Source: Solirubrobacterales bacterium | GTDB lineage: Bacteria > Actinomycetota > Thermoleophilia > Solirubrobacterales > Solirubrobacteraceae | Length of the DNA stretch: 64,000 nucleotides | Direction of reading: 5' to 3' | Assembly (NCBI GenBank): GCA_019240115.1 | Contig: JAFAYV010000075.1 | Coordinates: 30,836 to 94,835, forward strand | Shown here: piece after piece, positions 24,918-34,586 of the stretch | Layout of the letters: each line of letters starts with the position of its first letter | How positions within the stretch are numbered: position 1 is the first letter of the stretch | Position numbers and translations under genes: made by a program | Notes under the pieces: generated by a model | The model's database searches: none | Seen by the model: only the letters and a program-made list of their open reading frames with translations | What the model was told of the DNA's origin: nothing

Positions 24918-26255
24918 CTACGCAAGCGCCGATGTTCGGCTGCGCTTGTAGTAATGCACATGCGCGACGAGGTTGGCGAAGAGGGCAACCGCGCTCGCCC
25001 ATGCCGCCCCGGTGGCGCCGAACGGTGGGATGAGCCCAAGGTTCAGCACAAGGTTGCTGACCGTCAGAACGGAGGCTGCGTTGCGCAACTCGCGGCCTCT
25101 GCCTTGAGCGGACAGGAAGCTGTTGAAGACGGAAGTCGGTCCGCGCAGGGCGGCGGCTATCGCGAGCGGAATCACGTAGGCGCTGGCGTCCGCGTACGAC
25201 CGCGGGAACAAGACGGCGAGAAACGGCCCCGTGAGCGCCCACGTCGCCGTCACGCCGACGACGCTGATCGCACAGGACGATAGGAGCCACCGCCGGGGAA
25301 TCTCGTTGCTCGTGACCATGCGGCCGAACAGCGCGTTTCCCAGGCCCACGCTGGGAGTCGCGATCGTGCTCGCGATCGCGCCGGCCAGCACGTAGAGCCC
25401 GACGGTCTTGGCGTCAGCGAAACCGCCGAGCATCAAGATGTCCATCTGATAGGTACCGATTGCCAGCACACGCCCGACGTAGACCCCGAAGCCATAGGTC
25501 CGCGCCTGCTCGACGAACGAGCGCATGTGCGTGCGGAGGTTTCGGAATACGGGCCTGATGAGAATCGCCACGGGCAGGTAGCCGAGCAGCATCGATCCGG
25601 AGGCGATCACGAGGGCGACCGGTGGCGAGAGATGGGCCCCGAGCGCGATCAGTACCCCCAGAACGATCGCCAGCAGGCCGCTGCCGACCGGAACCGACGC
25701 CGAGTAGAGGTGGAGCCGGTCAGCCCCCTGACACAGAAAGACGGCGATCGTCGTGAACGGGTACACGACCGCGAACCCGGCGCTGACCCTCAACGCCAGC
25801 CCCGCATGGACCGAGAACACCGAGTCCACGAGCAGCGACGAACCGAATACCGCGAGAGCGAACCCCACCGCCACCGGCACATAGAGCGCGAGTGCCGCTC
25901 CGATGATCTCGCGGCGCGCCGAGACCTCCTTGGTCGCCAGTCTCGCCACCGGCAAGAAGAGGCCGAACTCGAACAGCATCCCGCCGATCTGGAGGAATGT
26001 CTGCGCAAAGGAGTAGCTGCCGAATGCGACCACGGACATCAGGTGAGCGAGCAGCACGAGCGTGATCCCGTTCAGCAGGCTCCCGCCGATCGCGGTGGCA
26101 GTGAAGAACGCCGCCTGGAGCGCGTCGCGGGACTGGAGCACGCGAGCCAGCGTCCGCGACGCCCGACCTTGCTGTGACAGCTTCGAGGTGAGTCGCGCGA
26201 GAGGTGTAGAGTCCGAGCGCGGCTCGGAGAATTGCAGTGCTGGGGGTCCTGACAT
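24918..26255 (-). CDS. Polysaccharide flippase (Wzx/MATE-like)
   Basis: A 445-residue polytopic membrane protein with about 12-14 hydrophobic helices. Family-typical features are a first helix pair with FGSYSFAQTFLQIGGMLFEFGL and a late segment VSNLVLNLGLIPPFGATGAAWASAVA, as in Wzx/RfbX flippases of the MOP superfamily. It would translocate the lipid-linked repeat unit across the membrane. The start at MSGPPALQF is chosen over an upstream in-frame ATG because the latter would overlap the divergent ligase/polymerase gene. It heads a two-gene unit with the methyltransferase. Confidence 0.88.
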   Translation of the reverse strand: MSGPPALQFSEPRSDSTPLARLTSKLSQQGRASRTLARVLQSRDALQAAFFTATAIGGSLLNGITLVLLAHLMSVVAFGSYSFAQTFLQIGGMLFEFGLFLPVARLATKEVSARREIIGAALALYVPVAVGFALAVFGSSLLVDSVFSVHAGLALRVSAGFAVVYPFTTIAVFLCQGADRLHLYSASVPVGSGLLAIVLGVLIALGAHLSPPVALVIASGSMLLGYLPVAILIRPVFRNLRTHMRSFVEQARTYGFGVYVGRVLAIGTYQMDILMLGGFADAKTVGLYVLAGAIASTIATPSVGLGNALFGRMVTSNEIPRRWLLSSCAISVVGVTATWALTGPFLAVLFPRSYADASAYVIPLAIAAALRGPTSVFNSFLSAQGRGRELRNAASVLTVSNLVLNLGLIPPFGATGAAWASAVALFANLVAHVHYYKRSRTSALA

Positions 26256-26310
26256 GGTAAGAATCGACCTCCGGCCAGGTCGTTGCTGCCAAAGTAACCG
26301 CGCGCCGCGG

Positions 26311-27813
26311 ATGACCGAGCCACCCACCATGATCAAAGCTCACCAACCCGACCTGATGGTGACCAATGCCCGTCAGGGCGAGCTGTTACGGAGCGCCCTG
26401 CTGAGCGCCGGCGTGGTCGGTTGTGCGGTGCTGCTCGGCGCCACGATCGCGAGAGGCCACATCTACCTGGCGGTGGCCGGCGGGCTCGCCGCCGTCGTTC
26501 CGGTGGTGGTCACGGTCAAGGCGCTGGGCCCCAAGGCGCTGAGGTGGTGGGTGGTGGCCGGAGTGATCGCCTATCCGTTCCTCCGTTACCCCTCCCGTCA
26601 CTCACAGCTGACCTTCGACCGCGTGTGGATCCTGGGGCTCGGTGGTGCGATGTGCGCATCGGCAGCACCGGCGATCCGGCGCTCACCGGCGAGCCGGCGC
26701 GTCGCCGTCTGGATCATTGCGCTCGCCGCGGTGCTGCTGCTGCGCGGGCTCACGACGCCGGTGAGCAGGAATTACGCGATCGGCATTGCCCTCGACGCCG
26801 GGGTGCTCCCCGCGATCCTGTTCTTCGCCGCGCGACGCACCGTTGTCGATCAGAAGAGTTGGGAGCGGCTGCTTTCGTCGCTCGCGCTGGCGGGTGCGAT
26901 GCTGGGGCTGGTCGCCGTCGCCGAGCGTCTCCTGCACTTCCAGCTCGCGACCCTCTCCGGAGGCAGCGCGACCCCCGCGGCTGACGTCGGGGCACGCGTA
27001 TCCGGTCCGTACTCCACCGACGATGCCCTGGCGGTCTCGCTCCTGATGTGCCTCGCGGCGACGATCCTGTGGATCCAGCTGGAGGCCCGAGTGCGATGGA
27101 GGATCGGCGCGCTGGTCGTCATGCTGGAACTGGCGGGGATCACGTTCACGTTCTTTCGGGGAGCCTGGATCGGGGTGCTGGTCGTGATCATCGTGGGCGT
27201 TGGCCTACGACCGCGCAGGTACGCGCGTCTGCTCGGGACGATCGCGATGGTCGGAGTGGTCGCAGGTGTGCTGCTGCTACGAGCCGCGGATAGCAGCGGC
27301 CTCTCCGAGCGCATCAACAACACGCAGAACATCAGCGGCCGGGCTGCGACCTATCAGCAGGCCATCGAGCTGTTCAGGCTCCACCCGGTGTTCGGCGTCG
27401 GCCTCGGTCAGTACTCGGTGGCCTCCCTGCAACAGCTCCCGCCGAGTTCGGTGCAAGGCGTGAGCGCCGTCGCGTTTCCCCACGACTCCTACCTCGAGGC
27501 GATGACCGAGGGCGGCCTCCTGGTGGCAATCCCGCTCTTCGGTCTCACCCTCGCGGCGGCGATGATGATCCGGGAGTACCGGTTGCGCGGACGAGCGCGC
27601 CGAGAGGATGTCTTGACCGGGGCGATGATCACCGGCGCGGCGCTCGCCTACTTCCTGATGTCGCTCGAGGAAGCGGTGATCACGTCCTCGACGGCCTCGA
27701 ACGCATTTTTCTGGATCCTCCTCGGAGCGGTTGCGGCACGGTCGGATGCGCTCGCGGCGGACCCGCCCCCGACGCAGGCTGCGGTGGCAGTGCCAGCGGG
27801 TACCGCGGCCTGA
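26311..27813 (+). CDS. O-antigen ligase/polymerase (Wzy/WaaL-like)
   Basis: About 500 residues with ten or more membrane helices. A large loop holds ISGRAATYQQAIELFRLHPVFGVGLGQY and FPHDSYLEAMTEGGLL, the characteristic R...GR..W/Y...P..G.G...Y...HxxYL pattern of Wzy_C/WaaL proteins, with the catalytic-type His in PHDSYLE. It would polymerise repeat units or ligate the chain. Two ATG codons, at 26311 and 26329, are possible; neither has a good ribosome binding site. Its TGA overlaps the next ATG (TGATG), coupling it to the glycosyltransferase. Confidence 0.85.
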   Translation: MTEPPTMIKAHQPDLMVTNARQGELLRSALLSAGVVGCAVLLGATIARGHIYLAVAGGLAAVVPVVVTVKALGPKALRWWVVAGVIAYPFLRYPSRHSQLTFDRVWILGLGGAMCASAAPAIRRSPASRRVAVWIIALAAVLLLRGLTTPVSRNYAIGIALDAGVLPAILFFAARRTVVDQKSWERLLSSLALAGAMLGLVAVAERLLHFQLATLSGGSATPAADVGARVSGPYSTDDALAVSLLMCLAATILWIQLEARVRWRIGALVVMLELAGITFTFFRGAWIGVLVVIIVGVGLRPRRYARLLGTIAMVGVVAGVLLLRAADSSGLSERINNTQNISGRAATYQQAIELFRLHPVFGVGLGQYSVASLQQLPPSSVQGVSAVAFPHDSYLEAMTEGGLLVAIPLFGLTLAAAMMIREYRLRGRARREDVLTGAMITGAALAYFLMSLEEAVITSSTASNAFFWILLGAVAARSDALAADPPPTQAAVAVPAGTAA

Positions 27814-29462
27814 TGATCGCGGCGCAGCCCCGACTCGCGGTCCGCCTGTCCGGCGAACCGAATGACGTCGAGCGTGCGCTTGCGGCGTTCGGTGTCCCAG
27901 ACGTGCCGGTCGCCGGAGTCGCCGAGCTGATCACACGGGCTCTGCGCCGTGATCGCGACGTGCGCGGGAAGGACCTCGTCGTCATCGGTGACCCGCGCCG
28001 CTCCGGAATCGGAGCTTGCCCGATCAGCGCTGGTGCCGCCCTCCTGCGACCTGCGTCAGTCCTGGAGCTCGATACGACGAGCACTCGAGCGGTGCGGAGC
28101 CCGCTGGCGCGCTACCTCGCTGCGAACCTCGTGCCGGCCGTGGCTCAGCTGGCGGGCAGCAGCTTCGCCGTGGCGGCCCAGACCATGCTGGCGCAGAGTA
28201 TCCGCCGGCGTTCGGCCCCGCCGCGAGCAGGAGGTCCGGAGCTGCGTCGCGTGACCTACCTGCGCCCGATCGCCGGAATCGCCGCGCGGGTTGGCGGATC
28301 AGTCACGCATGCTCACGGGGTGATCCGAGCACTTGACCAGATCGGGGTCGCCACCGAGCCGTACACGACCGACCCCCTCATCGCCGAGACCGCCGCCACC
28401 GCTGTCGGCGGACCACCATGTCGGTGGACCGTTGTCACCGTGCCCGAGCGATTCAAGGCGCTGCCCGCCGCGGCGGCGCTCGGTGGAGACCTCGCGCTCG
28501 TCCGAGCTGCCAGCGAGGCCGCCTGCCGGTCGCAGATCGTCTACCAGCGTCACAACCGCTACTCCCTGGCGGGCGCGATCCTCGCCGCGCGCAGCGGACG
28601 ACCCCTGTTCCTGGAGTACAACGGCCCAGAATCGTTCTTCGATCGCACCTGGCACAGCAACCCGCTCGGCCGGCAGCTGGAGCTGTGCGAGCGGGCGAGC
28701 TTACGCTGCGCGACGCGGGTGGTCGTCAACTCGCGGGTCGATCACGAGTCGCTGCAGGCACGGGGCGTCCCGAGCTCACGACTGATCTTCAGCCCAAACG
28801 GCGTCGACGTCGAGCGCTTCGCGCGCGGCGGCGGGCAGTCGGTCCGCCGGAGACTGGGAATCGCGGCGGCGCAGCTCGTGATCGGCTTCGTGGGGAGCTT
28901 CGGACCGTGGCACGGCGCACCAATGCTCGCACGAGCTTTCGTGGCGTTGAACGGTCGACAGCTGGATTGCCGGCTGCTGCTCGTCGGCGATGGCCCCGAG
29001 CGACGTCAGACTTCGCAGGTCCTGGTGCACGGGGGGGTCGGCGCGCGCGCGATCTTCACGGGCTCGGTGGAGCCTGATCGCGTGGCAGCGCACCTCGACG
29101 CGTGCGACATCCTGGTCTCGCCGCATGTCGTCTTGCCGGGCGGCACCGAGTTCTTCGGCTCGCCGACGAAGCTGTTCGAGTACATGGCGGCAGGCAAGGC
29201 GATCGTCGCCAGCGACATCGGTCAGATCGGGGAGGTCCTGGAGCACGGGGTCACCGCCCTGCTCACTCCTCCGGGTGACGTCGCCGCGCTTGCTGAGGCG
29301 ATCGGCTCTCTCTGCGGTGACCGAGAGCTCCGAGCCAGACTGGGCTCGGCGGCGCGGGAGAGAGCAGTGGCCAGGCACTCGTGGCGCCGCAATGCGCGCC
29401 ACCTCGCCGAGGCCTTCGATGAAGTTCAGCGTGATCGGAGCGATCGCCCGTGTGCGGGATAG
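27813..29462 (+). CDS. GT4-type glycosyltransferase with an unusual N-terminal extension
   Basis: A 549-residue protein. The C-terminal GT-B half is clear: VVVNSRVDHESLQARGV, SPNGVDVERFARGG, FVGSFGPWHGAPML, LLLVGDGPERRQ, and the donor-binding SPTKLFEYMAAGKAIVASDIGQIGEVL. The acceptor half (about 150-320) holds RPIAGIAARVGGSVTHAHGV and FLEYNGPESFF. The first 150 residues (PDVPVAGVAELITRALRRDR, VVIGDPRRS) match nothing I recognise and look like a separate small alpha/beta domain. It is translationally coupled to the ligase upstream and overlaps the following asparagine-synthase gene by 13 bp. Sugar specificity is unknown. Confidence 0.85.
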   Translation: MIAAQPRLAVRLSGEPNDVERALAAFGVPDVPVAGVAELITRALRRDRDVRGKDLVVIGDPRRSGIGACPISAGAALLRPASVLELDTTSTRAVRSPLARYLAANLVPAVAQLAGSSFAVAAQTMLAQSIRRRSAPPRAGGPELRRVTYLRPIAGIAARVGGSVTHAHGVIRALDQIGVATEPYTTDPLIAETAATAVGGPPCRWTVVTVPERFKALPAAAALGGDLALVRAASEAACRSQIVYQRHNRYSLAGAILAARSGRPLFLEYNGPESFFDRTWHSNPLGRQLELCERASLRCATRVVVNSRVDHESLQARGVPSSRLIFSPNGVDVERFARGGGQSVRRRLGIAAAQLVIGFVGSFGPWHGAPMLARAFVALNGRQLDCRLLLVGDGPERRQTSQVLVHGGVGARAIFTGSVEPDRVAAHLDACDILVSPHVVLPGGTEFFGSPTKLFEYMAAGKAIVASDIGQIGEVLEHGVTALLTPPGDVAALAEAIGSLCGDRELRARLGSAARERAVARHSWRRNARHLAEAFDEVQRDRSDRPCAG

Positions 29463-31360
29463 CTGGAGTCTTCGAGTACCGACGCCGAGCCGCCGTCGAC
29501 GAGGCGGCGCTGGTCAGGATGCGCGAGACCCTGCGCCATCGGGGTCCCGACGGCGAAGGCCTGTTCATCAGCCCAGACCGGATGGTCGGTCTCGGCCACC
29601 GACGCCTGGCGATCGTGGATCCGGCCGGCGGCGCGCAGCCGATGGTCGGGCCCACGGGGCAGGTGCTCGTGTTCAACGGCGAGATCTACAACTACCCGAC
29701 GCTGCGCCGCGAGCTGGAGGCGGACGGGATCTGCTTTCGCACGCGCTGCGACTCTGAAGTGATCCTCAGGCTCTACGAACGAGATGGGGAGGGGTGTGTG
29801 GATCGGCTCAACGGGATGTTCGCATTCGCGATCTGGGACCCGGATCCGCGGAAGCTCTTCTTCGCGAGAGACGGGATCGGCGAGAAGCCGTTCTACTGGA
29901 CCGACCTCGGCGGCACCTTCTTGTTCGGCTCGGAGATCAAGGCAATCCTTGCCGACCAGCGCGTTCGCCGCGAAGTCAACGAGGAGGCGATCGCTCCGTA
30001 TCTGGTCAACCTCGTGACGCCGAGCCCGGAGACGCTCTTTCGGGGAATCTGGAAGCTTGCGCCCGGGCACTGCGGCTCGTGCTCACCAGACGGAGTGAGC
30101 GTCCGTCGGTACTGGGACCCCTTCCAGCCGCGCCGAGCGCGTCCGGACTCGCTGCAGACCTCGGTGGCCGGCGTTCGCCGACTGCTCACGGAGTCGGTCC
30201 ATGCGAGGCTGATGGCTGACGTACCGGTAGGGGTCCTGCTGAGCGGCGGCGTTGACTCCACCGGCATCGTGGCCATGCTCGGAGCTCGCGCCAAGGGCGT
30301 GGCCACGTTCTCCGTCGGGTTCGAGGGCTCGTCCGAGATCGACGAGCGGGCGATCGCACGGACGGTCGCCGACCATTACGGAACCGATCACCACGAAGTG
30401 GTGGTCACCGAGTCGGCGGCGATGCGCTCCCTCACGAAGCTCGTTCATCACCAGGACGAGCCGCTCGCGGATCCGGTCTGCGTGCCGCTGATGTTCGTCT
30501 GCGAGCTGGCGAGAGCCACCGGCGTGCCGGTCGTGATGGCCGGCGAGGGGGCAGACGAGCTGTTCTGGGGCTATCCCCGCTACCGTCAGATCATGGCCAG
30601 GGAGCAGTGGCTGCGAGCGCTGCTCGCACTTCCGAGCCCGCTGCGCCGCGCCGCACCGAGCCTGGTTCCGGCCAGCTGGCACCCGCGGCTGCGAGATCTC
30701 CTGGAGGGCATCGCGCGGGGAAGGCCCTATCCGATGCATATGCCGCTTGGGCTCACTTCCCGTCAGGTCGACCAACTGATCCGCGTCCGCTTGCGCCGCA
30801 GCGATGGCTGGACCCACAACTCGACACCGAACGGCGATCCGATCGCGACCCTGGGCTGGGACACCCAGGAATACGAGTTCGGCCTGCGGCTGCCCGAGCT
30901 GCTCCTGATGCGGATCGATCGCTTCTCGATGGCCCATGGCGTCGAGGCGCGCGTGCCCTTCCTGGACCCAGGCCTCGTCGACTATGCCTACCGGATTCCG
31001 TTCGAGCAGAAATTGCTTGGCGACGAGTCCAAGCGCGTCCTCAAGCTTGCGCTCGCTGGTCTCGTTCCGCGCTGGGTACTGGAGCGGCCGAAGCAGGGCT
31101 TCGGGGCCCCGGTCGACCGGTGGTTTCAGTCGGGCTTCGAGGACCTGCTGCGCCGGCTCATGGATTCCGAGGCAATGGGCACCTACTTCGATATCGGACG
31201 GATGGAGGGCGGCTACCGCGATCGGCGGCTGGGGCGCAACCGGCTGCGGTTCTCGTTGTGGTTCATCCTGAACTTCGCGCTGTGGCACCGCCAGTGGATC
31301 GAGGGCGAGTCGACGGAGGAGTTGATCGAGCGCTCGATCACTGCCAGCGCGCGCCGATAG
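29450..31360 (+). CDS. asnB: Second asparagine synthase-like glutamine amidotransferase
   Basis: A 636-residue protein starting GTG TGC so that Cys2 follows the initiator (MCGIAGVFEY). The class II glutaminase domain has RHRGPDGEG, NGEIYNY and CDSEVIL; the synthetase domain has LSGGVDSTGIVAML and GEGADELFWGYPRY. It differs clearly from the copy at 17.2 kb, so it is not a recent duplicate. It overlaps the glycosyltransferase gene by 13 bp, which ties it to polysaccharide assembly and supports a sugar-acid amidation role. The 3' end overlaps the convergent glycosyltransferase by 23 bp. Confidence 0.9.
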   Translation: MCGIAGVFEYRRRAAVDEAALVRMRETLRHRGPDGEGLFISPDRMVGLGHRRLAIVDPAGGAQPMVGPTGQVLVFNGEIYNYPTLRRELEADGICFRTRCDSEVILRLYERDGEGCVDRLNGMFAFAIWDPDPRKLFFARDGIGEKPFYWTDLGGTFLFGSEIKAILADQRVRREVNEEAIAPYLVNLVTPSPETLFRGIWKLAPGHCGSCSPDGVSVRRYWDPFQPRRARPDSLQTSVAGVRRLLTESVHARLMADVPVGVLLSGGVDSTGIVAMLGARAKGVATFSVGFEGSSEIDERAIARTVADHYGTDHHEVVVTESAAMRSLTKLVHHQDEPLADPVCVPLMFVCELARATGVPVVMAGEGADELFWGYPRYRQIMAREQWLRALLALPSPLRRAAPSLVPASWHPRLRDLLEGIARGRPYPMHMPLGLTSRQVDQLIRVRLRRSDGWTHNSTPNGDPIATLGWDTQEYEFGLRLPELLLMRIDRFSMAHGVEARVPFLDPGLVDYAYRIPFEQKLLGDESKRVLKLALAGLVPRWVLERPKQGFGAPVDRWFQSGFEDLLRRLMDSEAMGTYFDIGRMEGGYRDRRLGRNRLRFSLWFILNFALWHRQWIEGESTEELIERSITASARR

Positions 31361-32537
31361 GTGATGTGCCCCGAGCGCGCTCCGCGGCGAGAGCATCGTA
31401 GATACGGGTCAACTGCGCTTCCTGTGCCTGCCAGTTGTGGCGCTCCAGAGCAAGCCGCCGCGCCTCGCGTGCCCGCGCCTGGTAGCGGTGGGGGTCGGAC
31501 CGTACCCGCTCGATCGCGCGCGCGATGCTGCCAGGCGACTGCGGGTCGAAGAGCTCGCCTACCGGCGGGTCACCATCGGTCACCACCCGCCGGATCTCGG
31601 GAAGGTCGCTGGCGACGACGGGCAGGCCAGCCATCAGGTACTCGTGCAGTTTGTTGGTGTCGCCGAGTAGGTCGCTGCGATGGTTGGGCTTGATCGGGAC
31701 CAGGCCCACCGTGGCACTCGCCGCGATGTGGACGAGGTCGTCGAACGGGCGCGCGCCCAACAGGTGGACACGATCCGCGACGCCAAGCTCCTCGGCCCAC
31801 TGTCGGACGAGCTCGCGATCGTGATCGCGGCCGAAGCCGATCACGACGAAGTGGAGTTCGTCCACCATCGACAGGGCCTCGATCGTCTCGCGGAAGGCGC
31901 GCTCGCGGGCATAGACGCCGCCCTGGTACAGAAGCACCGGCTTCTCGGGAGGAAAGCCGACCGGGGACGGCCGCAGCTCGACCACACGATCGGGGACGTT
32001 GGCGAGCACGACGAGTTCGCGCCGCCCGTGCCGCGCTCGCAACTCGTCGGCGCGCGAGCGATTCGTCGTGATCACGGCCGTGGCATGCCGGACGAGAAAC
32101 CGCTCGAGCAGCCACGGGGGCGCTGCCGCGACGACGTTCATCGGGGTTCGGGGCTCGGCGTTCCCGTAGAGCTCGTGCGCGTCGTAGACGAAACGGGCTC
32201 GACGCAGCTTGGCGGCGAGAGCCGCCGCCGGCCCCGGGTGGATGTTGTGAATGTGGTACGCGCCCGCCGGCGTGGCAAGCGTCTCGCCCCACAACCGGAG
32301 AAGGGTGCGCGCGCGGCCGAGCCTGGACACCGTGCCACTGCGCGACCCGAGTGGGACCTCGACGACATCGATCCCGCCGACCGTCCGCCGCTGAAGGCGG
32401 TCGATCTCGTAGCGGCAACCGATGAGCGCGACCGAGAAACCGTGCGTATTGAGTGTTCGTGCCTCCCGCCACACGCGCGCGTCAGTGGCTAGATCTCCCA
32501 CGACCACCGCGCAGATGTCGTAGCGATGCCCCATCAT
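31338..32537 (-). CDS. GT4 family glycosyltransferase
   Basis: A 399-residue GT-B enzyme. The N-terminal acceptor domain (CAVVVGDLATDARVWREA, HIHNIHPGPAAALAAKL, FVYDAHELYGNAEP) is of the type in WcaI/exopolysaccharide mannosyl- or glucosyltransferases. The C-terminal donor domain has LLYQGGVYARERAF, RVHLLGARPFDDLVHI, and NKLHEYLMAGLPVVASDLPEIRRVV. It is the last gene of the leftward seven-gene block, with its start overlapping the heparinase-family stop (ATGA). Donor and acceptor are not predictable. Confidence 0.88.
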   Translation of the reverse strand: MMGHRYDICAVVVGDLATDARVWREARTLNTHGFSVALIGCRYEIDRLQRRTVGGIDVVEVPLGSRSGTVSRLGRARTLLRLWGETLATPAGAYHIHNIHPGPAAALAAKLRRARFVYDAHELYGNAEPRTPMNVVAAAPPWLLERFLVRHATAVITTNRSRADELRARHGRRELVVLANVPDRVVELRPSPVGFPPEKPVLLYQGGVYARERAFRETIEALSMVDELHFVVIGFGRDHDRELVRQWAEELGVADRVHLLGARPFDDLVHIAASATVGLVPIKPNHRSDLLGDTNKLHEYLMAGLPVVASDLPEIRRVVTDGDPPVGELFDPQSPGSIARAIERVRSDPHRYQARAREARRLALERHNWQAQEAQLTRIYDALAAERARGTSPIGARWQ

Positions 32538-34540
32538 CGTCGGTCCGTCCGCGGGGTGATCGGTCCGATGCGATAGCCGAACCGTGGTCGAGGTCCCGTC
32601 GATGCGTCGATCCGCAGGCGCACGGCGTGCTCACGAACGCCGAAGCGAGGTGAGACCCATGCGTTTTCGATGTTCACGCCTGCGGCGCCGAAGATCTGGA
32701 GGCGCAGTCCGTCGTGTCCGCCGCAGCTCAGTGCGAACTCGTGCTCGCCGCAGGACTCAGCGCGCCAGCCAACGGCCAGCTGAAGCCGGCTGCACACGGT
32801 GTGGAGCCCTTCTCCGAGCAGATCGTCGCAGACGGTGAGAACCCCACTGTTGCTGAGCGTGAACGCGCGCATGAGAGTGACCGGCGGTCGTAGTCGTCGG
32901 TAGCCGTCGTGGCGACAGGTCAGTCGCAGCTCGTCCCGCTCCATCGTCAGCTCGTCGCGCGCCACCCGGGCCCACCGCTCGAGCACGAACAGGCGGGCGG
33001 GATCGAGCGGGTTGATCTCCTGATCGTCGACGCAGATCGTGCTGTGAGCGGCAGTTGACCGCAGCTCGTTGCGCGCAACCGGATCCGAGGTGTAGCAATA
33101 GGTCCCCGGATCGGCCACAACCAGGGTGCCGTCGATCGACCACTCATACGACAGGAGGTCGTTGTGCGAGTGACCGCCGTTGCCATTCTGTCCCACGTCG
33201 CCACAGCGCACGACGAGGTGTGCTCGTGGGACGCGCAGCACATGCACCCCGGCGTCGAGGAAGCTTCGCGCTGAAGGCCGCGCCGGGGACCGGGAGTGCA
33301 TGCAGCGCGAGCGCGCGTGACGCCACGCGTCCAGACCGAAATTGAGCGCTGCCTCCTCGCCGCCGGCGCAGTCGGCGGGAAGGGGGGTTCCGAGGCTCGC
33401 TGCGCCGACCCAGAGGAGGTGGTCGTGGGTGGGTGGTCGCTGCCAGCCCGCCGGTAGCACGCGGCCGCTATCCCAATCGCCGAGCTGTGGCATCCGTCCG
33501 TCCGGGTGACGAAGCGCGAGCGAGGCGCCGAGCATCCGCCGCACGATGTCGTCATATCCGCGGGACAGCGAGCGACCGATGCGTGCCGAGAACCATCGGG
33601 CGATGAGCAGCAGCTCCAGCACCAGGCCGTGGTAACCGAGCGAAGCCTCGAAGTCGAGTCCGTCGGCGAGGATCTGCTCGCGCGCCTCGCGTTCGAGCGC
33701 GTCCTGTGCGTAGCGGATCCATCGCTCGGAGAGCGGATCATCGGCAAGCACTGCTCCGATCACCAGCAGACCGACGGTGTCGGAGAGATAGTGATTGCTG
33801 CGCAGCTGGGGCGAGCCCTCGAGGTTGTGCCAGATGTGGCGTCCGTGAGCGGTCAGGCTGAGAGCAAGCCGGGCGCGAGTCGCGGTGTGGAGCGGGCGAA
33901 GTTGTTCAACCGCGGCGATCGCCCAGACCCAGTTGATCGCCCGGATCGCGATCTCCATCGGGTTCGTCCAGTTGATCCCGATCCCTGGCGGATTCGCGTC
34001 GATCCAGTGAGTGAGCTGGTGCTCGAGTTCGTCGGCAGCCCGCTCGTCGCCGAAGATGGCGGCGGCGCGACCGAGGGCGAGCAGGTGATGCGCGCGGCTG
34101 AGCTCCCACGGCACTTTGGCATCGCTGTCGTCGTCCGGACGCGTGATTGTCACATCCTGGTAGAAGTGCGCCGGCCAGCGCCAGCCGCTCTTGAAGTCCC
34201 GGTGCCAATCGACATCGGGACCGAGGTCGACCGGGCCGCTGCCCAGGAGGTCGACGGTGTGGGCAAGGGCGGCGTCGCGCTCGGCAGCCAGCCGCTGCAG
34301 CGCGGTCGAGAGCTCGGACGGCCAGCTGCCTGCGGGCTCGAGCGATATCCGCAACGGCTCGAACGCCGGTGACCGCACGCTGCAGATCAGCTCCGAGTAC
34401 GACGACCGCAGGCGTCGCTGCTGCCAGCGCGTGCGCACGTGGTGGACGGCCAGTCTGCTGATCATCGTCGGGTCCGGGCCGGTCTGGCGCAGCTTGGCGG
34501 CGGCGCGTGAGTGCAACGTCGCGATCTCCACGGCGGTCAC
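32534..34540 (-). CDS. Heparinase II/III family (alginate lyase-like) protein
   Basis: A 668-residue protein with an alpha/alpha toroid N-terminal half (GIGINWTNPMEIAIRAINWVWAI, RSNHYLSDTVGLLVIGAVL, DGLDFEASLGYHGLVLELLL). The C-terminal beta-sandwich heparinase II/III domain has NGGHSHNDLLSYEWSIDG followed by VVADPGTYCYT, with the usual HxHxDLLS pattern. Family members cleave uronic-acid-containing polysaccharides by beta-elimination. No signal peptide is evident, as in other locus-encoded members of this type. GTG at 34540 is chosen; it lies 46 bp after the upstream stop. It may trim or edit the polymer, and it pairs with the adjacent fused dehydrogenase. Confidence 0.85.
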   Translation of the reverse strand: MTAVEIATLHSRAAAKLRQTGPDPTMISRLAVHHVRTRWQQRRLRSSYSELICSVRSPAFEPLRISLEPAGSWPSELSTALQRLAAERDAALAHTVDLLGSGPVDLGPDVDWHRDFKSGWRWPAHFYQDVTITRPDDDSDAKVPWELSRAHHLLALGRAAAIFGDERAADELEHQLTHWIDANPPGIGINWTNPMEIAIRAINWVWAIAAVEQLRPLHTATRARLALSLTAHGRHIWHNLEGSPQLRSNHYLSDTVGLLVIGAVLADDPLSERWIRYAQDALEREAREQILADGLDFEASLGYHGLVLELLLIARWFSARIGRSLSRGYDDIVRRMLGASLALRHPDGRMPQLGDWDSGRVLPAGWQRPPTHDHLLWVGAASLGTPLPADCAGGEEAALNFGLDAWRHARSRCMHSRSPARPSARSFLDAGVHVLRVPRAHLVVRCGDVGQNGNGGHSHNDLLSYEWSIDGTLVVADPGTYCYTSDPVARNELRSTAAHSTICVDDQEINPLDPARLFVLERWARVARDELTMERDELRLTCRHDGYRRLRPPVTLMRAFTLSNSGVLTVCDDLLGEGLHTVCSRLQLAVGWRAESCGEHEFALSCGGHDGLRLQIFGAAGVNIENAWVSPRFGVREHAVRLRIDASTGPRPRFGYRIGPITPRTDRR

Positions 34541-34586
34541 ACGGTCATGACGCGCAGCGCAGGCACGATCGCCAATCGCTTCCGGG

